A DNA stretch of 64,000 nucleotides from Mycolicibacterium moriokaense (GCF_010726085.1 NZ_AP022560.1:2356001-2420000); one strand, 5' to 3'; positions 8,199 through 16,771 are shown, counted from the stretch's first letter. The notes: a model not told the origin generated them from the sequence alone. Numbers and translations: made by a program.

Positions 8199-8954
8199 AT
8201 GACAGGATCCTTGGATGGCAGACGAATACTGGTGACCGGCGGGGCGACGGGTATCGGCGCGGCAGCCGTCGAAGTGCTGACGGAGGCGGGCGCCGGCGTC
8301 GTCGCGACCTACCACACGACGCCTCCGCCCGACGTCGACGGCGTCTCATGGCTGCAGTGCGACGTGCGGGACGCCGCCGCGGTGGACGACATGGTGGCCA
8401 CGGCTGTCGAGCAACTCGGTGGCCTCGACGTGCTGCTGCACGCCGCCGGTCTGTGGCAGGCGGGCATCCCCGGTCAGATCACCGGCGAGGACATTGACTT
8501 CCTCGTCGCGACCAACCTCAAGGCCACCATCTTCACCAACCAGGCCGCCTACGCGGTGATGCGTAAGACCGGGGGTGGGCGGATCATCAACTTCGGGTCG
8601 GGGGAGGCGGTGATGGGCAGCCCGATCTCGGCCGTCTACGCCGCGACCAAGGGTGCGGTGTCAGCGTGGACCCGCTCGATCGCGAAGGCATGGGCCGCCG
8701 AGAAGGTGTCGGCGATCGCGCTGGCCCCCGCCGTGCAGACGCCCGGCGCCGACCGGTTACGCGAGTTCCTGGGCCCCGCCGCAGCGGCGTTCATCGACGA
8801 AGAGATCAAGAAGACGATTCCACTCGGCGGTGCGCTGGGTGACCCGAAGACTGACCTGGGCCCAGCACTGGTCTTCTTCTGCAGTGACGCTTCACATTTC
8901 ATGACCGGTCAGCTCGTCGCCATCGACGGCGGCCTCGTCATGCTGGGCGCATAG
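8199..8954 (+). CDS. Short-chain dehydrogenase/reductase (SDR)
   Basis: A 251-residue classical SDR. Cofactor motif TGGATGIG; structural LLHAAG in place of NNAG; catalytic Ser in FGSGEAVMGS and YAATK for the Tyr/Lys pair; the C-terminal GQLVAIDGG is typical. Substrate unknown; alcohol/ketone oxidoreduction is expected. ATG 8199 is preferred because it opens directly into SLDGRRILVTGG, though GTG 8196 and TTG 8181 are also in frame. It is followed after two bases by a VOC-family gene, so the two form a small operon divergent from the TetR. Confidence 0.9.
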   Translation: MTGSLDGRRILVTGGATGIGAAAVEVLTEAGAGVVATYHTTPPPDVDGVSWLQCDVRDAAAVDDMVATAVEQLGGLDVLLHAAGLWQAGIPGQITGEDIDFLVATNLKATIFTNQAAYAVMRKTGGGRIINFGSGEAVMGSPISAVYAATKGAVSAWTRSIAKAWAAEKVSAIALAPAVQTPGADRLREFLGPAAAAFIDEEIKKTIPLGGALGDPKTDLGPALVFFCSDASHFMTGQLVAIDGGLVMLGA

Positions 8955-8956
8955 CC

Positions 8957-9391
8957 ATGGCGCCAAGACTCCACCACGTGGTGATGCGCAGCCATTCGGC
9001 GCCGACGTTCGTCGCCTTCCTGACGGACGTGGTCGGCATGGAGGTGCAGTTCCAGATGCGCGTGCCGGGGGAGATTCTGGAGAAGACGCTGGGTTGGCCG
9101 CCGTCGGACGGGGCGGATGTCACGATGCTGGGCACCGGCGATGCCGGTCTGGTAGAGGTGCTCGACGTTCCCGAGCACTTGCGCGGCGTCGCTCCCGAGG
9201 GCCTGGCGGCACTGTCGTTTCTCACCGACGACTTCGCCGGTGCGCGCGAGCGGGCCAAGGCCCACGCCAGCGACGTCACCGTGTTCGACACCGGTGTCCC
9301 GGGCGTCGACCTGTTCTTCTGCACGATGGGCGGCGTGCCCGTGGAGTTCATGGGTTCCTATGCCCCGGAATCGGATTCGGACGTCTCCTGA
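8957..9391 (+). CDS. VOC-superfamily (glyoxalase/dioxygenase fold) protein
   Basis: A 144-residue protein with the vicinal-oxygen-chelate fold: LHHVVMRSHSAPTFVAFLTDVVGMEV at the start and a second half ending in FFCTMGGVPVEFMGSY. Residues in metal-ligand positions (first His in LHHVV, late Glu in VEFM) are present, so it may bind a metal. VOC proteins include lactoylglutathione lyases, methylmalonyl-CoA epimerases and ring-cleavage dioxygenases, and this sequence does not decide between them. It is in an operon with the SDR two bases upstream and converges on the LLM gene with an 18-base gap. Confidence 0.75.
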   Translation: MAPRLHHVVMRSHSAPTFVAFLTDVVGMEVQFQMRVPGEILEKTLGWPPSDGADVTMLGTGDAGLVEVLDVPEHLRGVAPEGLAALSFLTDDFAGARERAKAHASDVTVFDTGVPGVDLFFCTMGGVPVEFMGSYAPESDSDVS

Positions 9392-9409
9392 GGGCCGTCG
9401 GCCCGGGTA

Positions 9410-10372
9410 TCACGAGCTCAGCGACGCGATGTTGGAGGCCAGGAACTCCTGTGTCCGGGAACGTGATTCGCTGCGGCTCTTGGCGTCGTCGCCCAACGGC
9501 ACGACTCGTACGGCGAGGTCGGTGACACCGGCGTCGCGATACCGGCGCAACCGGGCGAGGATGCTCGCGTCGTCGCCCGCCGCCATGGTGTCGCCGACGT
9601 CTTCGGCGTCCCCGTGCTCGAGCAGCCGCACGTAGTTGGGGGAGAAGTCGGCGTGGCCGAGCACCTCGCTGGCGTAGGACCGGGCGCGATCCACCTCGCT
9701 GTTCGAGCACAGTGCGACGGGGACGCCTGCGACGACGCGGATGCCGGTCCGGCCCGCGGCCTCCGCCGCAGCGACGATGCGCGGGACGACGTAGTCGCCG
9801 ATCGCCCGCTCGTCGGCCATCCAGAGAATCGTTCCGCCCGTGCGTTCGCCTGCGAGCCGCAGCATCGCGGGGCCCAATGCGGCGACGAGCACCTGCACCG
9901 TGAAAGCCTCGGTGACGTCCACCGGGCTGTGCACATGAAAGCTGTTGTTGTCCACCGCGATCGGACCGGGACCGGAGAAGGCCGCATCGAGCACGTCGAG
10001 GTAGTCACGCACCAGCAGCGCCGGCTTGTCGTAGGGCAGCCCGAGTTGGTCGGTGATGATCCAGTGGTGCGACGGCCCGACACCGAGTGTGAAGCGTCCC
10101 GCACACGCGACCTGCGTCGTCAACGCCTGCTGCGCCATGATCAGCGGATGGCGGGTCTGGATCGGCACCACCGCGGTGCCGATCTCGATGTGGTCGGTGA
10201 CCTGCCCGAGCAGCGCGACGGCCGTCATCGCGTCGAGATAGCCGGGCACCTGCGGCATCCAGAACGAGGCGAAACCATCTCTCTCGGCGGCTTTTCCGTC
10301 GTCCAGGAGTCCGGTCAACCGATCGGCACGCGAACGCTCCTTGTCGGAGCCGACCATCAAGCCGATCCGCAT
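9410..10372 (-). CDS. LLM-class F420-dependent oxidoreductase
   Basis: A 320-residue luciferase-like TIM-barrel oxidoreductase: FASFWMPQVPGYLDAMTAVALLG, IEIGTAVVPIQTRHPLIMAQQALT, RFTLGVGPSHHWI and later AALGPAMLRLAGERTGGTILWM are all standard landmarks. Mycobacterial members usually use coenzyme F420; FMN remains possible. It ends an operon with the epimerase and an unknown gene. GGAGGAC precedes the ATG at 10372. Ketone/alcohol or alpha,beta-unsaturated substrates are typical for the family. Confidence 0.88.
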   Translation of the reverse strand: MRIGLMVGSDKERSRADRLTGLLDDGKAAERDGFASFWMPQVPGYLDAMTAVALLGQVTDHIEIGTAVVPIQTRHPLIMAQQALTTQVACAGRFTLGVGPSHHWIITDQLGLPYDKPALLVRDYLDVLDAAFSGPGPIAVDNNSFHVHSPVDVTEAFTVQVLVAALGPAMLRLAGERTGGTILWMADERAIGDYVVPRIVAAAEAAGRTGIRVVAGVPVALCSNSEVDRARSYASEVLGHADFSPNYVRLLEHGDAEDVGDTMAAGDDASILARLRRYRDAGVTDLAVRVVPLGDDAKSRSESRSRTQEFLASNIASLSS

Positions 10373-10381
10373 CGAGTCCTC

Positions 10382-11125
10382 CTACGGCACATAGCGGTCC
10401 CACTCGTGCGGGACGACGGGATAGAAGGGCGCGGCCAGCATCGGTTCGACACCGGTCTGCTCCCACCGGGTGGCCAGCACCGGGTCCAGCCGCTTCGCGG
10501 TGACCACCGGGTCGTCGTCGAGGAAGCAGTACGTGATCGACTGGCCGCCCGGTGCGCTCGCCAACCGCGCGTCCACGTCCAGCGACGTCGCCGACCACAC
10601 ACCTGCCACCCCGTCGACACCAAGCAACGGATCCGTCGGGGCCCCACCGTTTTCCAGCAGCAGGTACACCCCCTTCACCGGCCACCACGGCAGCACGTCG
10701 GAACCGATCTTCACGCGGGGCGCCGCCGACTTGTGTGTCACGTCGTAGATGCCGCGTTCGACCGGCGGCAGCAGCGGAAGTTTCCGCTTGCCCCCGATGA
10801 GCGCCTTCGCCAGCGCGAGAAAGCCGTCCATGCCCGCGATGTCGGTGAAGAAGTACGTCATCACGTGGTCGATCGAGTTGTGGGGGTCGTGGGTCGCGGC
10901 GCGGGCGGCGCGACACTCGGGCGTCGACACCAGCCGCAGCGAGGCGCGCACGGCCGACAGCCGGTGCTGCTCGGGGCGGTGGTCGAGGGTGTGCCAGCGC
11001 AGGTATTCGGCGTCCGCGCCGTCGGGATGCCGGGTGGCCATCGAGACGAACAGCGTGGTGATATCGCCGCGACCGGTGGCAAGGACGTCGTCGATCTCAT
11101 CGGAGGGGGTCCCGGGTAGCTGCAT
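10382..11125 (-). CDS. Conserved hypothetical protein between LLM enzyme and epimerase
   Basis: A 247-residue soluble protein that I cannot place firmly. The first part (YLRWHTLDHRPEQHRLSAVRASLRLV) and the segment IDHVMTYFFTDIAGMDGFLALAKAL recall ferredoxin-like alpha/beta-barrel (EthD/dimeric barrel) proteins, which are often found with catabolic oxygenases, and the second half may repeat that fold. No signal peptide, membrane segment or cofactor motif is visible. It sits in a - strand operon, 10 bases after the epimerase and 9 bases before the LLM gene. Confidence 0.7.
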   Translation of the reverse strand: MQLPGTPSDEIDDVLATGRGDITTLFVSMATRHPDGADAEYLRWHTLDHRPEQHRLSAVRASLRLVSTPECRAARAATHDPHNSIDHVMTYFFTDIAGMDGFLALAKALIGGKRKLPLLPPVERGIYDVTHKSAAPRVKIGSDVLPWWPVKGVYLLLENGGAPTDPLLGVDGVAGVWSATSLDVDARLASAPGGQSITYCFLDDDPVVTAKRLDPVLATRWEQTGVEPMLAAPFYPVVPHEWDRYVP

Positions 11126-11135
11126 CGGATGTCCT

Positions 11136-12062
11136 TCAGGGCGTCGAGGTTTCGGGCAGGACGATCTCGGGGTGTCGCGCGGCGATCATGCGTCGGAACC
11201 CGTCGCGCCAGTGCACCTTTGTCCGGCCGAGGACCTCGTGCATGTACGTGACGTCGGGCCACAACGGGGTATGTGCATCTGCCGTGTAGGTGAAGATGGG
11301 TTCGACACCAACAAGCTCACCCATGTACGCGCAGTAGTCCTCGACGCTGATGGTCTCGCTGCCTGCCCAGTTCACGACGATAGGCGGCGTCGCCGCGACC
11401 TCCAGCGCGCGGATACCGAGCTCGACGTAGTCGTCCTCGTAGATGGGGTTGTAGTTGTTCGGTTTGTCGGGGTGCAGCCGGATGGGCTGGTGCGCCAGCA
11501 TCATCTCGAGCCGGTCGGCGGGTGCTCCACCCTGCGGGCCGTAGGTGGAGCAGATCCGGATGATCGTCAGCGGTATGTCGTATTGCCTTGCGATCCAGGT
11601 GCATACGGATTCGGCGGCGATCTTCGAGAAGCTGTAGTTCGGGCGCAGCGGAACACCTGGCGGATCGGATTCGCGCAGCGGTCGTCGTCCTTGATACGCG
11701 TACACCGAACCGGTCGAGCAGAAGACGAAACCCTTGGCGGCGCGGCAGTGGTAGAGCAGATCGCCGGATTTCTGCGCGTTCGTGTCGACGCACTGTTGCC
11801 AGTCGCCCGAGCCGGGGTCGACGGCGGCGTGGAAGACGTAGGTGAAATCGTCGGGAAGGACCGAGAAGTCTCCGACGCTCATGTCGAGCGCGACGGGGGT
11901 GATGCCCGCGGCGGTGAGCTTGTCGCGATCGGCCGTGCTCCTGAGCCTCGCCGCGCCCCACACCTCGTTGCGCTGCGCCAACGCCCGCGCGATCGGGAAC
12001 GCGATCTTCCCGGTCGCGCCGGTGATCAGGATCTTTTCGGAGTCGAGCATCCCATCAGTCAT
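11136..12062 (-). CDS. NAD-dependent epimerase/dehydratase (extended SDR)
   Basis: A 308-residue extended SDR. It has the glycine motif GATGKIA at 15-21, VFHAA, catalytic CSTGSVYAY and YSFSK (Tyr143, Lys147), then the fixed order RICSTYGPQGG and YEDDYVELG. Members epimerise sugars or oxidise 3beta-hydroxysteroids and similar alcohols; the sugar-nucleotide case is less likely here as no sugar genes are near. First gene of the operon running left to the LLM oxidoreductase, and divergent from the FadE at 12107 over only 44 bases. Confidence 0.88.
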   Translation of the reverse strand: MTDGMLDSEKILITGATGKIAFPIARALAQRNEVWGAARLRSTADRDKLTAAGITPVALDMSVGDFSVLPDDFTYVFHAAVDPGSGDWQQCVDTNAQKSGDLLYHCRAAKGFVFCSTGSVYAYQGRRPLRESDPPGVPLRPNYSFSKIAAESVCTWIARQYDIPLTIIRICSTYGPQGGAPADRLEMMLAHQPIRLHPDKPNNYNPIYEDDYVELGIRALEVAATPPIVVNWAGSETISVEDYCAYMGELVGVEPIFTYTADAHTPLWPDVTYMHEVLGRTKVHWRDGFRRMIAARHPEIVLPETSTP

Positions 12063-12084
12063 AGCGCACCACGACTCAAATGTT

Positions 12085-12092
12085 AAGTACTT
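12085..12092. promoter_or_regulatory. Short AT-rich palindrome in 44-bp divergent promoter
   Basis: AAGTACTT is palindromic and lies in the middle of the 44 bases between the divergent epimerase (start 12062) and FadE (start 12107). The surrounding bases are unusually AT-rich for this genome. It may be a shared operator or promoter core; eight bases are too few for confidence. Confidence 0.3.
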
Positions 12093-12106
12093 GATACTCT
12101 TGTGCC

Positions 12107-13282
12107 GTGCAGCTCACCTTCGATGCCGAGGTCGAGGCGTTTCGCGCGGAGTTCGTCCGGTTTCTTGACGAGCACCTGCCCACTGAGGCCGAGGCTGCCG
12201 AGCCGTCGACGTCGACCGCGCATGTGCCGGAGTGGTCAAGGCGGTGGCAGCGGGTGCAGTTCGACCACGGCTGGCTGTTGCCTGGCAACCCGCCCGAGTA
12301 CGGCGGTCGCAACGCCGGCATCCTCGAGCAGTTCGTCCACCGCGAGGTGCTCTCGCGACGACGGATCTACCACGCGTTCAACCCGCAGGGTGTGGGCATC
12401 ATCGCCGCGTCGCTGTTGTCGTTCGGCACCGAGGAGCAGAAGCGGCGGTGGGCCGTGCCCATCCTGCGCGCCGACATGACGGCCGCGCTCGGCATGAGCG
12501 AACCCGGCGCCGGATCGGATCTCGCGGGGTTGAGTACCCGCGCCGAACTGGTGGACGACCACTTCGTGGTGAACGGGCAGAAGGTGTGGACGTCGGGCGC
12601 CCACGATGCCGACATCATCCTGACCTTCGTGCGCACCGACCCCGATGCGCCGAAACACAGAGGCATCAGCGCGTTGATCATCCCGACGGACACGCCGGGA
12701 GTGGAGCGTCGTCCGTTCGCATCGGTCTACGGACGCGACGAAGTCGATTTCAACGAGGTGTTCTTCACCGACGTCCGGGTGCCTGCGGAGAATCTCGTCG
12801 GCCCGCTGGGCGGTGGCTGGAAAGTGGCCAACGGGTCACTGGGACATGAGCGCACCATGATGTGGATGGCATTCGCCAACCGGCTCGAACAGCTGCTGGA
12901 GGACTATCAACCCGACGGCGAGGTCAATCGCGATCGCTACGCCACCATGGTGATGGACTACCAAGCGCTGCGTCTGCTGGGTTCGGTCGCGCTCGGACAG
13001 GCGGCACGCGGCGAGCGCGACATCCCGGGAATCTCGGTGCTGAAGCTCCTCGGATCCGAAGCCGAGCAGAATGCGCTGCGCCACGCGCTGGACGGCGCCG
13101 GTGCGGACGGTCTTCTCAGTCCGGTGTTCACGGGTCCGTACAACCCTTACAGCCCAGACCTTTTCACCGCCAGCTGGTTCACCCGGTACATCAGCAGCTA
13201 TGCCGGCACCATCTCGGGTGGCACGTCGGAGATCCAGCGCAACATCATCGCGCAGCGCGTGCTGGGGTTGCCCGCGCGTTGA
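12107..13282 (+). CDS. FadE-type acyl-CoA dehydrogenase
   Basis: A 391-residue acyl-CoA dehydrogenase starting with GTG (MQLTFDAEVEAFR). Landmarks: LGMSEPGAGSDLAG (FAD/substrate loop), VVNGQKVWTSGAHDAD, HERTMM, and the C-terminal SGGTSEIQRNIIA. The residue before GTSE is Gly rather than the Glu of short/medium-chain enzymes. LCAD and isovaleryl-CoA dehydrogenase share this and take their base from an earlier helix, which suits branched or bulky acyl-CoAs. It is a close paralogue of the enzyme at 42316 but stands alone, without a small FadE partner. Expected role: alpha,beta-desaturation of a CoA thioester in beta-oxidation. Confidence 0.92.
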   Translation: MQLTFDAEVEAFRAEFVRFLDEHLPTEAEAAEPSTSTAHVPEWSRRWQRVQFDHGWLLPGNPPEYGGRNAGILEQFVHREVLSRRRIYHAFNPQGVGIIAASLLSFGTEEQKRRWAVPILRADMTAALGMSEPGAGSDLAGLSTRAELVDDHFVVNGQKVWTSGAHDADIILTFVRTDPDAPKHRGISALIIPTDTPGVERRPFASVYGRDEVDFNEVFFTDVRVPAENLVGPLGGGWKVANGSLGHERTMMWMAFANRLEQLLEDYQPDGEVNRDRYATMVMDYQALRLLGSVALGQAARGERDIPGISVLKLLGSEAEQNALRHALDGAGADGLLSPVFTGPYNPYSPDLFTASWFTRYISSYAGTISGGTSEIQRNIIAQRVLGLPAR

Positions 13283-13283
13283 G

Positions 13284-13336
13284 GCGATTTCGGTGTCGTT
13301 GGTCGCGGTCGGCGCGACTCTCGACACCGAAATCGC
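13284..13336. terminator. Double-stem palindrome after FadE (terminator-like repeat)
   Basis: GCGATTTCGGTGTCG (13284-13298) pairs perfectly with CGACACCGAAATCGC (13322-13336). An inner stem GTCGCG/CGCGAC (13302-13307 and 13313-13318) fills the loop. It begins just after the FadE stop and shares its 13-base outer core and inner stem with the palindrome at 14221-14277, so gene 13380-14237 is flanked by two copies. Confidence 0.75.
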
Positions 13337-13379
13337 GAGGGGTGGAACCGATTGCTGGGTGTATTGCGTCCATTGATAC

Positions 13380-14237
13380 GTGCTCAACGAGTTTCTGCGC
13401 CGACACGACGGTGTGGTGACGTTGCAACACGCGCGCGAAGCGGGCCTGAGCAAGCATGCGGTGTACCGGCGCGTGCGGTCGGGAGAGTGGCGTCGCTGTT
13501 CGCGGGGCGTGTACTTCGCAGACGACCGCCCCTTCACCGACGCGTCCCGTATCCGGGCCGGCGTGTGGGCTTATGGCGACCATGCCGTCGGCAGTGGACT
13601 GACCGCCGCGTGGTGGCATGGTCTGACGCAGTTCGCGCCGGATCGTGTTGAAGTGACGATGCCACGTAACGCCAGCGGTCGCCGCCGGCCGGAATCCGTG
13701 TTGCGGCGACGAGACTTGGATTCCGCCGACATCGTGGAGCGCCGAGGGCTTCTCGTCACCGCCGTGCCGTTCACGGTCGTCGAGGCGGCGATTCGGCGCC
13801 GGGGTGGCATGAAGATCATGGACTGGGCGCTGCTACACGATGTTCGGCTCAGCGAGTTGTGGCGAGCGCACATGCGCAACAAGGGTCGGTACGGGTCGCC
13901 GGCAGCGCGAATTCGCCTGCAGGCCGCCGATGATGGCGCACGGTCTGCAGCTGAACGTCTATTGGTGAGGCTGCTGCGAAAGGCCGGCATCACCGGCTGG
14001 CAGACCAACTATCGCGTGGGCGGATACATGCTGGACGTCGGATTCCCCGACTCGAAGGTGGCGATCGAAGTCGACGGTCTTGCGTACCACAGCGAACCTG
14101 ACGACTTTCATCGCGACCGTGTCCGCCAGAACAACATCATGTTGATGGATTGGCAGGTGCTGCGTTTCACCTGGATCGACCTGGTCGAGTATCCCGATCG
14201 GGTGATTGCGACCATTCGTTCTGCGATTTCGGTGTAA
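13380..14237 (+). CDS. AbiEi-like N-terminus plus DUF559 nuclease-like protein
   Basis: A 285-residue protein starting with GTG. Residues ~1-60 (GVVTLQHAREAGLSKHAVYRRVRSGEWRRCSRGVYF) match the winged-helix domain of AbiEi-type antitoxins. The C-terminal ~90 residues (LDVGFPDSKVAIEVDGLAYHS, then R.NNIMLMDWQVLRFTW) match the DUF559/Vsr-like PD-(D/E)XK fold, with D and ExD in catalytic positions. No partner toxin (AbiEii) is adjacent, so a classical type IV toxin-antitoxin pair is not present. The gene lies between two related palindromes, and its last codons (AISV) are encoded by the left arm of the downstream one. Function unproven; DNA binding or cleavage is plausible. Confidence 0.82.
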   Translation: MLNEFLRRHDGVVTLQHAREAGLSKHAVYRRVRSGEWRRCSRGVYFADDRPFTDASRIRAGVWAYGDHAVGSGLTAAWWHGLTQFAPDRVEVTMPRNASGRRRPESVLRRRDLDSADIVERRGLLVTAVPFTVVEAAIRRRGGMKIMDWALLHDVRLSELWRAHMRNKGRYGSPAARIRLQAADDGARSAAERLLVRLLRKAGITGWQTNYRVGGYMLDVGFPDSKVAIEVDGLAYHSEPDDFHRDRVRQNNIMLMDWQVLRFTWIDLVEYPDRVIATIRSAISV

Positions 14238-14277
14238 CTAGTCGCGCGGGGCGCGACCAACTACACCGAAATCGCAG
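14221..14277. terminator. Bidirectional double-stem terminator shared by two gene ends
   Basis: CTGCGATTTCGGTGTA (14221-14236) pairs with TACACCGAAATCGCAG (14262-14277), with an inner stem GTCGCGC/GCGCGAC (14241-14247 and 14251-14257). The arms contain the 3' ends of both convergent genes. Because the arms are complementary, both proteins end in the same residues, Ala-Ile-Ser-Val. Confidence 0.8.
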
Positions 14278-15955
14278 GTTTTGGGGCGGCGAGCTCGCGC
14301 AACGACGACATGAACAGTTCGTCCATCCGCGGGCTCAGGTCGGCGAGTGTCGCGGCGGCGGCATAACATGCTGCGCCGAACACGCGCTCGAGGACGTCAG
14401 CCGCGGTAGCAGCCCCCAGCGAAAGGCACAGGCAGCCAACGCCGTCGATCCGCAGCTCCTCCAGCGCCCGGTGAGCGTCGGCTTCCGCGTATCGTCCTTC
14501 GTAGCCGTCGTCGTATGGAAATCCGTCAGACAGCACCAGTAGCAAGCGGTTCGGCGTACCGGCGTCGCGTTTGAGGATCTCGCCCGCGCCGCGGACGGCG
14601 GCGCCGAGACGGGTGTAACCCGACGGCTGCAGTTGATTCAGCCGAGCCCGTCCGGTGACGCCGAAGCGTTGGTCGAAGGTCTTGATCGCCGGTAGGTGCA
14701 CGGCATGGCGGCCCTTGGATCGAAAGGCGTACACCGCAACACGGTCGCCCAGGTCTTCGAGGGTGGCGGCGATCGTGGCAGCCGCCCGACGCTGGTGCTC
14801 GTGGACGGCCAGCCCGTCGGGGTCAGCGTCGGTCGCCGAGCCGGACGCGTCGAGGAGTATCAGCACACCCAGATTCCGCGCGACTTTGCGGTGCTCGTTG
14901 TAGATCTGTTCGGGCGGTGAGTAGCCCGAGCGGAGGTCCACCGCGAGATCGACGAGCGCCTCGGTGTCGAGCTCGTCGCCATCGGGCCTGCGACGCAACA
15001 TCTTCGGCCCGAGGCCGATGCGTGACAGGCGCCGGCGCAGGATGTCGTCGCGACGGACCCCGGCCGCGGAGACCTGTGCGTGTGTCGTCAACGGATAGTC
15101 GATGACGCGGCACCAGTCAGGGCGATAGCGGTTCCCGAACACATCCCACTCCGGATAAAGTGCACCGCCCACACCGACCGTGGCGCCCGGATGGTCGTCA
15201 TCGATGAAGCGGATCCGGGTGGGCAGCGGTCGAGCTTCGGGTGTCGCCGTGCGCCCGCGCCTTACGGCGCCGACTCGCATCTCCGCGCCGCCGCGACTGT
15301 CTCCCGACGAACGGGAGGTGCCGAGTAGCTTGCGGAGGAAGTCCCCGACCGCCTCGGAGTTGAACAGAGGGTTGTCGAACAGTCGCAGAATCTTGCTGGG
15401 TTCTGCGGGTTCGTCGTCCGACTCTTCCTCCTCCGGTTGCGCGTATTCCGGACGGAACTGCAGCCGCAGATCGGCATCGGTGGCTCGTCCGGACATGTTC
15501 GCCTCGGCGGTCAACAACCGGGACGGTTTGATGACGCCGAACCAAAACGGCGGGTCGGCGACTTCACCACGACCGCGGGCCGTTTCGAGCGACTCGAGGG
15601 CCGAGGTGGTGCTCGGCGAGTCGATGTGTATTGCTGCGGCAAGGGGTAGTCGGGCGCTCAGGTCGGCGAGTACGCGACGGCCCTCGAGCGCGAGATACCG
15701 GCGAGCGAGCGACGGCCGTGCGCGCAACGGTCTGATCAGCTCTGCAGCCAGACTGCCGGCTCCGAGCAATGCGCACTGCAGCACCACCTCTCGGCGCTGC
15801 CGATCCTGCGAACCCTCAGCGGAGACGAACACGGCACGACCGTCGGTGTACGCCGGCTGACCGGTCGGTGCCTCGGCAATCTCAACAGCTCTGCCGGCGA
15901 TGAAGTTCGCGAGCAGCCGAAAGCGCTCGTGCTGTTGGCAATCGGCGACGCTCAC
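14261..15955 (-). CDS. NorD/CbbO-like protein with C-terminal VWA domain
   Basis: A 564-residue protein whose C-terminal ~195 residues form a von Willebrand A domain with a complete metal-ion-dependent adhesion site: DASGS (369-373), Thr448 in SGYTR and Asp477 in VLSDG. The N-terminal part lacks other known motifs, and an acidic stretch (EEEESDDEP) lies near 185. In NorD/CbbO systems such a protein works with a MoxR-type AAA+ ATPase to activate or insert metal into a partner enzyme. Here the ATPase gene overlaps its start (GTGA), and the upstream gene encodes an AveC-like membrane protein rather than nitric-oxide reductase or Rubisco. Its client is therefore probably that membrane protein (inference). 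Confidence 0.85.
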   Translation of the reverse strand: MSVADCQQHERFRLLANFIAGRAVEIAEAPTGQPAYTDGRAVFVSAEGSQDRQRREVVLQCALLGAGSLAAELIRPLRARPSLARRYLALEGRRVLADLSARLPLAAAIHIDSPSTTSALESLETARGRGEVADPPFWFGVIKPSRLLTAEANMSGRATDADLRLQFRPEYAQPEEEESDDEPAEPSKILRLFDNPLFNSEAVGDFLRKLLGTSRSSGDSRGGAEMRVGAVRRGRTATPEARPLPTRIRFIDDDHPGATVGVGGALYPEWDVFGNRYRPDWCRVIDYPLTTHAQVSAAGVRRDDILRRRLSRIGLGPKMLRRRPDGDELDTEALVDLAVDLRSGYSPPEQIYNEHRKVARNLGVLILLDASGSATDADPDGLAVHEHQRRAAATIAATLEDLGDRVAVYAFRSKGRHAVHLPAIKTFDQRFGVTGRARLNQLQPSGYTRLGAAVRGAGEILKRDAGTPNRLLLVLSDGFPYDDGYEGRYAEADAHRALEELRIDGVGCLCLSLGAATAADVLERVFGAACYAAAATLADLSPRMDELFMSSLRELAAPKPAISV

Positions 15956-16770
15956 GTCCGGGGGAGTACGGCGTCGACGAGCTCACCGAGCGCGCGCACG
16001 ACATCGCGGTCGTCGGTCAGCGCTTCGACGATCGCCGACTGAACGGCTCGGCGTAGGCTGAGTCCTTCGGCGGCGAGGCCGCCGGCGAGGATCAGCATGC
16101 GGGTGGACGACGCCTCTCGGAGCGGAGAGCCGTCGAGGCTGCGGATCGCGGTGCCCACCGCCACGAGGGCGCGGGCCGTCTCGCCGTCGATCCCGGCTTC
16201 ATGGGCGACGATCTCGGCCTCGGCATCCGGTGGCGGGAAGTCCAATTCGATTGCCACGAACCGTTGTCGCGTCGACTCCTTGATGTTCTTCAGCACGCTC
16301 TGGTAGCCCGGGTTGTACGAGATGACCAACTGGAATCCTGGCGCGGCCGACAGCGTCGTGCCGAGCCGGTCGACCGGCAGCTCCCGCCGGTGGTCGGCGA
16401 GCGGATGGATCACCACGGTGGTGTCCTGGCGCGCCTCGACGATCTCGTCGAGATAGCAGATCGCCCCCGCGCGCACGGCCCGCGTCAACGGCCCATCCAC
16501 CCAGACGGTTTCACCGCCCTTGAGCAGGAACCGGCCGACCAGGTCGGCTGATGTCATGTCCTCGTGGCCGGCCACGGTGATCAGATCGCGGCCGAGTTCA
16601 TGCGCCATCGCCTCCACGAACCTGGTCTTGCCGCAGCCGGTGGGTCCCTTCAGCAGCACCGGCAGTCCGCGACGGGCCGCGGCGCGGAAAACCTCCACCT
16701 CATCGCGGACCGGCCGGTAGTACGGTGCAGTCGACCGGGTTTCGATGACGGCACCGTTGTCGGTCGACAA
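15952..16770 (-). CDS. NorQ/CbbQ-type MoxR AAA+ ATPase
   Basis: A 272-residue MoxR-family ATPase. Walker A GPTGCGKT (42-49), Walker B CYLDEI, sensor 1 ISYNPGY, arginine-finger region KESTRQRF, and a CbbQ-type C-terminal helical region. The start is a TTG at 16770, placed right after the stop of the membrane-protein gene; no ATG or GTG fits before the conserved APYYRPVRDEV. Frames reaching 17127 lie in the neighbouring gene. Such ATPases form hexameric rings that with a VWA partner (next gene) remodel a client protein, often to load metal. The order membrane protein, ATPase, VWA is one transcription unit. Confidence 0.88.
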   Translation of the reverse strand: MSTDNGAVIETRSTAPYYRPVRDEVEVFRAAARRGLPVLLKGPTGCGKTRFVEAMAHELGRDLITVAGHEDMTSADLVGRFLLKGGETVWVDGPLTRAVRAGAICYLDEIVEARQDTTVVIHPLADHRRELPVDRLGTTLSAAPGFQLVISYNPGYQSVLKNIKESTRQRFVAIELDFPPPDAEAEIVAHEAGIDGETARALVAVGTAIRSLDGSPLREASSTRMLILAGGLAAEGLSLRRAVQSAIVEALTDDRDVVRALGELVDAVLPRT

Positions 16771-16771
16771 C

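Noticed and set aside
13380..14237. Complete type IV toxin-antitoxin system
   Set aside because: The N-terminus is AbiEi-like but no AbiEii-type nucleotidyltransferase toxin is adjacent, and the C-terminus is DUF559, so only a single gene is supported.
14261..16770. Nitric-oxide reductase (nor) operon
   Set aside because: NorQ/NorD-like proteins are present but no NorB/NorC subunit is in the window; the partner is an AveC-like membrane protein.
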